NCBI GenBank assembly: GCA_964016985.1
Contig: OZ024827.1
Location: 78,939,835-79,003,834 of the forward strand
Length of the DNA: 64,000 bases
Origin: Anodontia alba
Lineage: Eukaryota > Mollusca > Bivalvia > Lucinida > Lucinidae
Direction of reading: 5' to 3'
The notes under the pieces: model-generated
Database searches by the model: none
Told to the model about the DNA's origin: nothing
Seen by the model: only the letters and a program-made list of their open reading frames with translations
Position numbers and translations under genes: made by a program
In this document: piece after piece, positions 33,833 through 45,700 of the stretch
Layout: each line of letters starts with the position of its first letter
Position numbering within the stretch: position 1 is the stretch's first letter

Positions 33833-35850
33833 AATCAACTACAAGACTAAACAACCATCAAACCTTGCATGAAACATCTCCCTGACCTCCCGACTTTGCG
33901 ACATAGGTGCCCACTTTTCCATTCGTCTATCTGTTCGTCTGTCCGTCTGTCCATCTCTTAACAGTTCTGTTATATCGAAGTTCGACATTTATGTCGAAGT
34001 TAGTATTCTAATCAACTACAAGACTAAACAACCATCAAACCTTGTATGAAATATCTCCCTGATCTCCTGACTTTGCGACATAGGTGCCCGCTTTTCCATT
34101 CGTCTGTCCGTTCGTCCGTCCGTCTGTCTCTTAACAGTTCTGTTATGTCGAAGTTCGACATTTACGTCAAAGTTAGTATTCTAATCAACTACAATTCTAC
34201 AACAACCATCATACCTTGCATGACACATCTCCCTGACCTCCTGACTTGGCAGATATGTTGACCCGGTGACCTTGACCTATATTTTGCGCTCCATTGACTT
34301 CGACACAATTTACGTTGAGGTTCCAGATCTTCTCAACTATAAGGTGTACAACTACCAAACCTTGCATAGTGCTTCTCCTAGATGTACAGACTTGGCAGGT
34401 ACCTTGACCCAGTGACCTTGACCTATATTTTGCGCTCCAGTGACTTTGACATATTTTTTCGTCGACGTTCGATGTCTCAACTATAAGGCCTACAACCATC
34501 AAACCTTGCAAAGTGCTTCTCCTCAATGTACTGACTTAACAGATACCTTGACCTGGTGACCTTGACCTATACTTTGGCTGCAGTGACTTTGACATAATTT
34601 ACGTCAACATTCCAGATCTCAAGTGTAATACCTCTAGTCACCAAACCTTGCATAGTGCTTCTCCTATATGTACTGACTTGGCAGGTATCTTGACCCGGTG
34701 ACCTTGACCTATATTTTGCGCTCCAGTTCCTTTTTTACATTTTACGTCAACGTTCAATTTCTCCTCAACTATAAGGCCTACAACCATCAAACCTTGCATA
34801 GTGCTTCTCCTCAATGTACGGATTGCAGGTGACTGGGTGACCTTGACCTATATTTCACGCTTCATTGACTTTTACACCTTTTACGTCACCCTTCCATATG
34901 TCCTCAACTGTAAGGCCTTCAACCACCAAACCTTATATAGCTCTTCTTCTCGATGTACTGACTCGACAGGTACCTTGACCTGGTGACCTTGACCTATATT
35001 GTGCACTCCAGTGACTTTGACACATTTTATGTTGATGTTCGGTATCTCCTCAAATAAGGGGGTGGTCGGGTGGTGCGAAGGTGTCGTGTATCTTATGTCA
35101 CCGGGGCGTCCAACTGATATTGGCTTACAGTTGGGCAAGGCCTGCTATCCTTGTAGCAGGTTAGGGTAGAGGGGGAATGTTTTTATTTCTTCTGTTTCTT
35201 CACTTTCATTCCTGTTCCTCTTTCTTCCCTGTTCCTCTCTTTCATCTCTTCGACTATCTCTTCTATCACTCTTCTCCCTTTCTCTGGGAGACGACACAAA
35301 ATGACCCACAAGGGTTGACGTGTCGTTAAACCCCAACACAATCAATATCTCCTCAAATATAAGACCTACAACCACTAAACCTTGCATAGTGCTTCACCTC
35401 ATTGCACTGGCTTGGCAGGTACCTTGACCCAGTGACCTTGACCTGTATTTAACACATTTTCCGTTGATGTTTGATAACTCCACAACTATAAGGCCTACAA
35501 CCACCATACCTTGCATTTTGCTTCTTGATGTACTGAATTAGCAGGTACCTTGACCCGTGACCTTGACCTATATTTCATGCTCCAGTGACTTTTACACATT
35601 TTACGTCAATGTTCCATTATCATTGGGCTGTATGATACGAAAAATCAGTGCTGAAGATATAGCCATTAGAGGGAATGGGACTGGCCTGGAATATATGTGC
35701 CCCACTAGGCACTTTGTCTACATTTTTTTCAACCCAGTTTTCCAAGTAAGCACTGCTAAGAATGAAATAAACTTATTTAATAACCACATTCTGATTGTGG
35801 CTCCTGTGACTTTTGCGCCAGCAGGTGCGATGACGCCTTCTGAGGAATTC
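33833..35850 (+). repeat. tandem second copy of the 32097-33832 block
   Basis: 33833 onward aligns to 32097 onward at an offset of about 1736 bp. Both contain the same unit order and the same distinctive 3' segment (TGTATGATACGAAAAGTCAG at 33609, with one difference at 35626). The second copy is about 280 bp longer because of a SINE at 35057-35345. Confidence 0.9.
35057..35345 (+). repeat. SINE-B insertion
   Basis: Interrupts the duplicated helentron-like block. Target duplication TATCTCCTCAAATA at 35043-35056 and 35346-35359. The body has GTTGGGCAAGGCCTGCTATC and a pyrimidine-rich CTGTTCCTCTTTCTTCCC stretch. The tail GGGTTGACGTGTCGTTAAAC resembles the SINE-A tail, so both may use one LINE partner (inference). 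Another copy lies at about 46915-47270. Confidence 0.88.
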
Positions 35851-35879
35851 TTGTGTTTCTTACTATTTCCACTCTGTCC

Positions 35880-36320
35880 TTACTTTTAATTTTGTATCTT
35901 TTCCCTAATTAACCCTGCTTTTTCTTGAAAATGCCGTACCATACCTACTTTTAGGTAAAGAAAAAAAATGCCTTAAGTGACTGAAACTGCATTTTTTCTT
36001 CGCTCACTCAGTGTTAAAAATAAAACCGATTTTTCTGAATAATAGTCTCAAATTTGTAAAATATCTTTGCCTGTCTTAATTAGTTTTTTTGGAGCATTTA
36101 TTTCAAAAAAGGCATTTCCTTTCCACTGTAATCCTATGTTGTTGTTCAGCAATAACAATGTTTGCATATTGTATCCTTTATCTGAAATTGAAGCCCTGCA
36201 GCATGTCCCTACAATCCCTACTTTTCATGACAAAAATTCCTACTTTTGCCCTATTTTTTCAAATCTTTCAGCCAAGCTACTTTTTTCACAGGAGGGAAGT
36301 TGAAAGCCTGTACAGTCAAA
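35880..36320. other. no gene recognised; region upstream of MCM4
   Basis: AT-rich sequence without a clear promoter, CpG island or E2F-type site. The MCM4 transcription start and any 5' non-coding exon were not located. Confidence 0.4.
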
Positions 36321-36321
36321 C

Positions 36322-36505
36322 ATGTCTTACCCTTGTCCTGCTGAACCCATACCCTGCCTATGCAAACAGTTTAGATCCAGATCTGGATCTACACTGTTTG
36401 CCATGAAGTATGTGAATTTATAGCAACAATCCTGATCAAGTAATCTGATTGGCTGAGAATTAGGTGAGCATGGCATCTTAATTTATTCAACAGGACAGTG
36501 GTTAA
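36322..36505 (-). mobile_element. MITE-2 copy, reverse orientation
   Basis: Starts CTTACCCTTGTCCTGCTGAA and ends near GGACAGTGGTTAAG. It includes the shared hairpin core (CAGATCTGGATCTACACTGT) and the complement of AGCCAATCAGATTGCTTGAT. It ends about 92 bp before the first coding exon of MCM4. Confidence 0.82.
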
Positions 36506-36597
36506 GCAAGCGGCTATGGGATAAATAGCAACCATGGTTTAGTAAAATATTGCTTTTTTCTGCAGCTACGATATTAGTTGTATCTTGTTTTCTGCAG

Positions 36598-36704
36598 GAG
36601 GTTTTTAGTCATGTCTTCACCAGTGACACCACGCCGTCGCAGTAAGAGAGGGCGTACAGAAGATCCAGGAAGTCCTTCATCAGAAACCTCAGCTGCTACA
36701 ACGC
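36598..36704 (+). CDS. MCM4: MCM4 exon with start codon
   Basis: The acceptor TTTTCTGCAG ends at 36597 and leaves 13 bases of 5' UTR before ATG 36611. A second plausible acceptor (TTTTTTCTGCAG) ends at 36565. So at least one non-coding exon lies upstream, and the acceptor choice is open. The exon encodes residues 1-31 plus one base; donor GTATGT at 36705. The MSSP.TP.RR..RGR start is diagnostic of animal MCM4. Confidence 0.88.
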
Positions 36705-39700
36705 GTATGTATATTTGTACTTTAAGAATTGTTGAGTCAATTGATTGCCGAGGCAGTGATTTTTTTACCTGCGCATCCCGAGTCCTGTACTCAAAGTTTT
36801 TGCTTTGGGACTCACATTTTAAATCTCAGCGAGTCCCAGGACTCATAAAGTTATAGCGGAAAATTCTGTAATGGACTCAATGATTTTCTAGAAGGACTCA
36901 CTTTATATAGCCTAAGCGAGTCCTGGGACACATAGGTATAAAATTGTAAATAAATCACTGCCGAGGGATACTTTGACAGTGGGTAAAGGCCCAGACTGAA
37001 TTCGCACACACTATAGTGGAAGAGTTTAATTTCAGTTTTAGGTATGTCAGGCTATGTGATTTAGATATTTTGTGACATCTCATCTGGGTCTGCAGTGTTT
37101 GCCAGTTAGCATTTCAGGAGTCTCCAGACTAAAGTGGTTAATCCTGGTCATGCTGAATAAATCAAGATGCCATGCCCACTTGTAATTTTCAGCCAATCAG
37201 ATTGCTTGATCTGCATTGTTGCTATAAATTCACATACTTAATGGCAAACAGTGCAGATCCAGATCAGTTGGCTTCTTCAGAAGCCAACTGATCTGGATCT
37301 ACACTGTTTGCAAAGGCAGGGTATATCCGGGTTCAGCATGACAAGCGTTAAGTAGTTAGGCAAAGTATAACAATACTACGAGGGCGAGTCAATACGGTAA
37401 ATGTCCTAAAATTTCGAACAAAATTAAATAATTTCAGTTCTTGCTGTTCGAAATTTTAGAAATTATAGTTTGCTAAAAAATTTACTGTTCGAAATTTTAG
37501 GACAGATTCACTTACAGCCAAAATTGACCTAGCTATCGGACGCTTTCGGACACCCGAAACGACAAAAAAGGACCTACACGACGAAAGTGTTTTCTTATTT
37601 GCTATGAGTGATTGATAAATTGAATGTGAAATTGTATGAACAAATAAATAAATACCACACTGATGTTTGTTTTCAATTCCATCCGATTAATTCCATGTCG
37701 AATAATGTTTCTCATAACAAAACAATTAATTATCCGGTACACTAATTAATCGCCAGATACGTTTGTTCGGCACTCCGGGAATGTGCCACTTTCTTAAACT
37801 AGGCTGGCTTAGTCCACTGTCTTCTTACGTAACAACCCTCTTCACTTTACCGCACTGAGATACACAAGCTGACCAAACAATACTTCAAAAGGTTACCGCA
37901 AGTTTGTTCTTGTTTTAGCCACTACATAAACACAAAAGTCCCTTTCCTCAAAGGTGAGGTGTACTGAGTTTAAATGTGAAAAGCGCAGACTGATAAGAAT
38001 TTCCGCCGTTTTGAAGCGCAGTATTCACACTGCTTGCTGACATCTGAGGCTGACATAATGCATTCTGTTGGGATATGCGTAGACCCAGATCAGACTGCCC
38101 CGATACACAGACTGCGCGGATGCGCATGTTGGATCTTGTCTGTGCTGGTCTCAAATGTCATAAGGTTTTCTGTTGGAAAGGACACATACATAAACGAACA
38201 GTGCGGACAACCAGATCTTAATGCAGCCTGATCAAGATCAAAGAGTTTAGCTCTACACCAAACTGAACTACGTATGCCAAACCTGTGAACTGCCATTATC
38301 GTTTTTAGCAATATTTCTCTCGTTAAAAAAATGTATTGTCGTTTAGAAATCGGTAACGAAAATTATTGCAAGAATTATGTGTCATCAATATTAATCCTTT
38401 CATTAGATCCCTGTTCAGGCAAAAATGACCCTTTGTGTATATGTGTAAGTCAGATCAGACTGCGGGAAGCAGTCTAGTGCTGGATGGTGTCCACTCAATT
38501 CGCTGATTAGGTCATTGGTATAAAACACTGTAATACGTGAGTCGCAGTCTCTAGCAAGTGCACAGACTGATCACATTTGTAAAAATGAATAGGTTCATTT
38601 TGGCTTATTGGGACCTATCATTCATTACTGCTGGGACCATCACCTGTTCAAATAGGATGCACTGAGCATACGCGATCAGACAGGAAATATTTTGCTGGAG
38701 GCTAACGTTAATCCCCACGGCGAAAACGTTTTCGGCGTGCTTATTGAAACCATTGGCACGCTAAACAACTTAAATATTAGCGGCAGATATTATCGAAGGA
38801 CACAGTGTACAGACGAGCAGGAACGACCCAGATCAGAATGCGTGGATGCATATGCTAATTTACAGTTTCGCGTGTAGCGCTTGAATGGTTGAGCAGATAT
38901 AGCTCTCAGCAAGAAATCTGTTCGTCTGTCCGTCCGTCCTTTGAAGCATTATTTGTTCATACATTATTTTTGTCTTAGGGTCAAAGTTTTTGCATTAAAG
39001 TTTATAAGACCTCATATTTTGAAGACCCTTTGATGGATTTCATTCATATTTAGCATGATGGTAGATATGGGTCTAAAGTTTTTATCGGCACCATCCCCAC
39101 CCCGGGGGTAGCCTTGGGGTCAAGGTCACAGACTTAGAATTTTTATAAAAAAGTCAAGAGTATTTTTGTCTTTAAGTTTATATAGCTATACCATCAAGAC
39201 CCTTTGAGGAATTTCATCTATATTTGACATGTTGGTAGATATAGGTCTAGAGTTTTACTCAGCATCATCACCATCCTGGGGTATGACCTTGAGGTCAAGG
39301 TCACAGACTTAGAAATTTCATATAAAAGTAAAAAAAATTGCATCTAATTTTATATAGCTATACCATCAAGACCTTTAGTTGAATTTCGTTATCCTCCTAC
39401 CGAGAGGTTATGTGGATATAGCTATCAGCGTGGAATTCATCCATTCATCCATCCATCCATCTGTCTGTCTGTGTGCACCCCATAACTCCTAACTACCCTT
39501 TGAGTTATTTTCAGGAAACTGTCAGGTTGTAGAGGGCATTTGGTAGGGTGTCAGGTACAAGAAAGACAACTCTAATTGACTTGGTCCATGAGTTATCTCC
39601 CTTTGTCTCCAGAATTGTAAAAATTTTGTGCAAATCATAACTTTAAAACATGTTAAGATATTTTCATAATACTTCACCAGTATGTATAGGACATTGAGTA

Positions 39701-42700
39701 GGCATATCACATTCAAGAATGACTTTCTGACTCCATTCTGCAGTTTTCTCCCTTAGTTATTTTAATCTTGTGCGGGCAATAACTCTAAAAATTCTTTAAG
39801 ATATTTTTGTGATACTTTACCGATATGTAGAGGGCATTGAGTAGGCAGGTGCATTAAAATTTTTATAAAAATTTATATAGCTATATTATGAAGACCCATT
39901 TGTTGCTTTCATTAATATTAAGCGTGATGGTATATATAGGTCTAAAGTTTTTCTCGGCACCATTCCCAAGCTGGAGCATGGCTTTTAAGTCAAGGTCACA
40001 GACTTTTCATGCAAATGTCATTTTTGCTTATATTATAAAGACTGATTGATTTCACTATATATGGTGATAGTTATAGGGCTAAAGTTTTATTAAGCTTAAT
40101 CCCTGCACCTGTGTGTGATCTTTGAGGTAAAGGGCTTCATATTATGTGTGATTGAAGTTTTTCAATGTTATAACATAAAGCATATAACTGCCATCTCCAG
40201 AGTCAAAGCTACATACTTTGTGCTCTTTAAAAACTGGCGGTAGCGCTGATCGGGGGTATACGTGCCCCACTGGGCACTTTGTCTAGTTTCATTAGTTGCG
40301 ATGATAGGATTGGAAAAATTTTGCATAACATCTGCATGTCTGCAGTGGCTATGTCACTCAGGTGAGCGAACCGTGGCCCGTGGGCCTCTTGTTTTTACTT
40401 ATTTTCCAGCGTAAATTTAGTGTGACATTGCATGTGAATCGTCTGCTAGGCTGACGATTCACCAGGGATTCAGTTTGACGTCGGCCATCTGCCATAGTCT
40501 GCTGAAATTTCCAGATGTCTGAAACTTTTCTGACCTGGTTGGACACATTGTCCGATTGCCATTTATGGCTTGTAATATATGGATTTCTTCTGTTGTTAAC
40601 AGTTTATTTTCGATGCCCATCGTTATCTTGTAAAACCACCGCTGATTGGTCAATCTAAGATGTACTGGGACTGCTTTATCAAACTATTGAATTTTTTGTG
40701 AATTTCGGTAATGCCCGTTAGTTTTGCGTCCGCAAACAGAGTGAGCCAGTCTAATTTGTTTGGCCGAAATGTAGATAAGGCCGAATCCTCTTTGAGTTAC
40801 TTCCCTTGATCTCATCGAATTTGTTTACATGTGACACCATGCACTTGTGATTTTGTAAAGGGCTGGACATAACATCGCACAAAAACATGCCCCCTAGAAA
40901 GCAACAAAAGTTGACATTTTTCATGCCGAAATCAAGTAGTGACCAAATGGAATTCTGCACGGGAAATGGTGATAACGACACCAGCCCCCACCCACTGCTG
41001 AATTCACAGTAAAGTGATTTTCTAGCTTTTATAAGTTGTCCAAGAAAATTTCAGAATGTCCGAAGAACCAGCTGCGATTTGGACAAAATGTCCGGAACTG
41101 ATTTTGGTCTAGCTGAATCACTGTTCACATGACATCATCCGCCTTATTTTCGCTGTAAAATACTCAAACAGTTAGATCGGCATCTCCTCTGGAATTTTTA
41201 GCAGTGCTTCAGGGTTTCAAACTATTTTCTTTGCAGCAGCAGCATGTGCTAAGCGTGAAAATGATTTGAAAGGCCGGAATTTCCGACTTAGGGGAAAAAA
41301 AACAACAAAAAAAACATGATAAATTGGTACAAAACAACAAGCTGGTTTGAAAAGGGACATTTCTGCTGCTAAAGTGACACAAAATTGGCCAGCCTAGATA
41401 AAAGTGCTTGTCACATGAAAACGAATTTAGGAAGACTCAGGCGACCACCACCCCCAAAACTAAAACAGGGCGATTAGAAATCATCCGAGTCTTTGGTCTA
41501 AATACGTCACCTGCCTTGCGCATTGGGATTACCAGCTGTTGTTCGGATATATACCCTTTGATACTCGCAGCTGAAACATAAAATCAGTCGCAGAGTTGGT
41601 CGTTGGAAGCAGAAATATTTATGTAAGTGTGTGCATTTTGCAGTCTGATCCTGCTGCTGCCAGCACTAGTTTAGAGGGTATATAAAGTATTCACAGTTGT
41701 AACAATTTTGTTTGGCTATTGTCATGAGAGAGAGTGATTCAAGAGGTCAAACTTACCTGTAAAGAATAATCTATCGCCACTCGCAAATACTCGAAAACAC
41801 TCCGAATATATATCAAGGGTACCATGAGGTCAGTGGAATGTCCTCAGAATATCGAGCGCATAACTTCGAGTAAAACATTTTCACTCGGAGTGGTTTACTC
41901 CAAACCATTCGGCGGAAAATCGCGGATTGTAAAACTGGCCCGCGAACTGAAAAAAAAATTTGGTTCTTTTACCTGAGCCGTACTGTACTTACAACTTTTA
42001 TTGCGTTCTTGTTTAAAATCAAACTGCAAGAAAGAATATCAAATGCCTGTGTATATTGGAAAATATTACTAGACCTAGGCTATATATGCTTTTGACAGCT
42101 GGCTGTCAGGACACACTTGCAAATATAAATACTGAAAAAACAGAACTTTTAAAGTACAAAGAGCAAGTTCTGAGCGCAAAAGGGTTAAGGTTGCAGAAGC
42201 GGAATTGAAGTTATTATGTGTAAAATGAAATTTATCTGCATGAATGATACCCCCAAGGAAATGAAATAGCATTTATATCTGCCATTCTTATTTGCGTAAA
42301 ATAAGCAAATACACATCTTAACTGGGTCTCTGAGGCACTGAGGCAAATCCTAATGCCAGGTCGGGAGATAAATATGGATAATTTGAGGATGTCTTTTTGA
42401 CCTGTAAAATGATGGTATGTTTTTACTAATAAGAATCACCTGTATGCGGGGATTCGAGTACAGAGAACATACATTTGCATGATAAAATCATGTTTCCATA
42501 AAATATTCCTAAAATTATTCTTGAGTGTCAGTAGAATTTCCTAGTGGCTAAAAAATCGGTTTGAATCTGTTGAATCAGTAACCGCAACTGAGCCATCAGC
42601 ATTCAAGTCATTAAAATTGTACTGTATATGGAAAGTAAAATAATTAGATGTTTGTAAGTAAAAAAGGGACATAAAATGAGTCGTGCCATGTGAAAATGTG

Positions 42701-45700
42701 TCTTTTAGGCATATGTGGACAGTGAAGACCCAGATCAGCCTGCACATTCATAGCACTAATTAAGGCGCTTTTTTCAATCCAAAAGTATTGATATTTTTCT
42801 TATTTCTCCACAAAAACATATGTTATGGGTACTCGTTAGAAGCGCCTTGTCGAGGTGCTTCTAATGAGTACTCACAACATATGTTTTCATGGAGAAATAA
42901 GAAAAATATTTACCGGATACCCTCCCTTATCTAGACCTATGACATTTACACATTTTGGTCAGGGCCTTCCCTGTCTGCTGCCAGAATCAATTTGGATACC
43001 ATAGAAGGTAACAAAGGAGAGCAAATAGCATAATGAGACTTTGCGCATGGGCTGGATGAATCGGGGTCTGCATTTTGCGCATGCTAGAAGGCACTTTTTT
43101 GCTTGGCGCGGATCAAATAGAGTTTATATACCTATAGATAAAAAGAGCTACCAGATAGTTTTGACTTGTTCGAACAGGAGCTATTAACCAATGTCATGCT
43201 GAATAAATTTAGATGCCATGCCCACTCCTAATTTTCAGCCAATTAGATTACTTGATCCAGGTTGTTGATACAAATTCACACTCTAAATGACAAACAACGC
43301 AGATCCAAATCAGTTGGCTTTTTCAGAAGCCAACTGATCTGGATCTACACCGTTTGCAAAAGCAGGGTATATCAGGGATCAGCAGGACCAGGGTTAACAT
43401 AAAATTTTGCATTTCTGCAGCAAGGAGAAGTGCTAGGAAAGCCAGAGAATCCAGATCTGATGAAACTACATCTCCTCCAGCCAAAGGACGGCGAGTTGAT
43501 AGTTCACCAGGTGGTGACCTAGCTCCATTACCATCATCCCCAGCAGGCCCTGCTGACATGCAAAATGGGGAAGAATCCTTATTCTCCAGTCCACCACAAT
43601 CGAGAGCTGGAGGTATGTATGAGGGGTGTTGGAAATTATCCGGACTTTTCCTGCTCCTGTCATTCCAGGTGCAGCTACCTACACATATTATACATAGCGA
43701 AAAGTACATTTTATCGTCCATGAATATGTCATTTTATTATGCCCCCAACTTTGAAGAAGTTGGTGGGGCATATTGCTTCTGGGTGTTCATCTGTTTGTCT
43801 GTCCGTCCATTCGTCACGCTTTTTGATGCATAGCATAACTTAAGAACCGTGCATGCTACTGTTTTGAAATTTCTTATATGGATTCCGCACGAAAAAATAG
43901 CTGACACATTTTTTTTTTCTCGATAGGATTATGCCCCTTTCCCGAGTTATGGCCCTTTAAAAAATATTGGCATATCTCAAAAACTATTGAAGATAGAACC
44001 TTGAAACTTGATGAATGGACTGGTAGTGATGAGTAAACAACCTGATTAACTTTGAAATAAATTCTGAAAACTACTTCACGAGTTATGACCCTTTGTAAAT
44101 TTGGGCATTTTTACCTTGTCAGCAAAATATCACAAAAACTATTAGAGCTAGAGCCTTGAAACTTGGTGAATTGATTGGTAAGGATAAGTAGATGACCTGA
44201 TTAACTTTTGAATAAATTCTGAAAAATACTTCATGAGTTATGACCCTTTGTAATTTTGGGCATTTTTACCTTGTCAGCAAAATACCTCAAAAACTGTTGA
44301 AGCTAGAGCCTGAAAAATTGGTGAATTGATTGGTAAGGATAAGTAGATGACCGGATTAATTTTTGAGTAAATTCTAAAAAATATTTCATGAGTTATGGCC
44401 CTTTGTAAATTTGGGCATTTTTCCCTTGTCAGCAAAATATCTCAAAAACTATTGAAGCTAGAGCCTTGATACTTGATGAATAGTTTGGTAGTGATGTGTA
44501 GATGGCCTGATTAACTTTTGAATAAATTCTGAAAAATACTTAATGTGTTATGGCCCTTTGTAATTTTGGGCATTTTACCTTGTCAGCAAAATATCTCAAA
44601 AACTGTTGGAGCTAGAGCCTTGAAACTTAGTGAATTGATTGGTAAGGATGAGTAGATGACCTGATTAACTTCAGAATAAATTCTGAAAAATATTTCATGA
44701 GTAATGGCCTTTTGTAAATTTTGGCATTTTTCCCTTGTCAGCAAAATATCTAAAAAACTACTGAAGCTAGAGCCTGGAAACTTTATGAATAGATTGGTAG
44801 TGATGAGTAGATGACCTGATTAACTTTTGAATAAATTCTAAAAAAATAAATGGTTATGGTCCTTTGTAGACTGGACCATTTTTACCTTGTATTTCCTTTT
44901 TTTTCAGACCATGATGAAAATAAGTTTTTAAACTATATTGTCATTGGGGATGAAATGTGGGTTCTTTATCAGTGTTGTGCCTAGGCCGTGCTATTCCCGC
45001 GATTTTTGCAGCAATGTCCTGCTAGAAGTAAACTGCCACGGGTTATGGGGCGCATCCTGAAAAAAAATAGATAAATTTTTGCATTCAGTCCATTTCAGTC
45101 CATTATTTTCTTTACCAATGATTCGGACAATAATAAGGGAGGTAATTAAAACGGGACTAAAACGAGTCTGGTTCATGGTAAACTCCATTAAATTTTCTGA
45201 TAATTACTGCACTGCTTGTGTAAATTAAACCCATCTGAGGCATCAAAATGGGAAAGATGCAGCTAAGAATCATAGCACTAGTTAAGGCGCTTTTTTCAAT
45301 CCAAAAGTATTGATATTTTTCTTATTTGTCCACAAAAACATATGTTGTGGTACTCATTAGAAGCGCCTCGCCGAGGTGCTTCTAATGAGTACCCACAACA
45401 TGTTTTTGTGGACAAATAAGAAAAATATTTACCGGATACCCTCCCTTATCTAGACTTATGTAAGAATCACGCAGTTTCTTTCTCTTACTGCCAGTAATAA
45501 GACTTCAGTGGCAGTAGAGAGTGTTTTTGCGGCTGCATCTTTGCCATAAAAATAAAGATGCACGATCAGCTATTCAAACTGATCAAGCGGTCAGGCCGCC
45601 CTTGAAAAAGAAACCTGAAACAAATGAGAGGCTGTATCAAAAACCTTTTGTCCATTAACAGTCTGTGTCCCCTAGAATTTCTAAATGTCTCCCAGAAAAG

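Noticed and set aside
33535..33834. 99-codon frame repeated at 35557
   Set aside because: It recurs only because the helentron-like block is duplicated. It has no domain and lies in repeat sequence.
36322..36505. Inverted CCAAT box (ATTGGCT) as MCM4 promoter element
   Set aside because: It is part of the MITE-2 consensus present in every copy and lies close to an intronic acceptor, so a promoter role is not supported.
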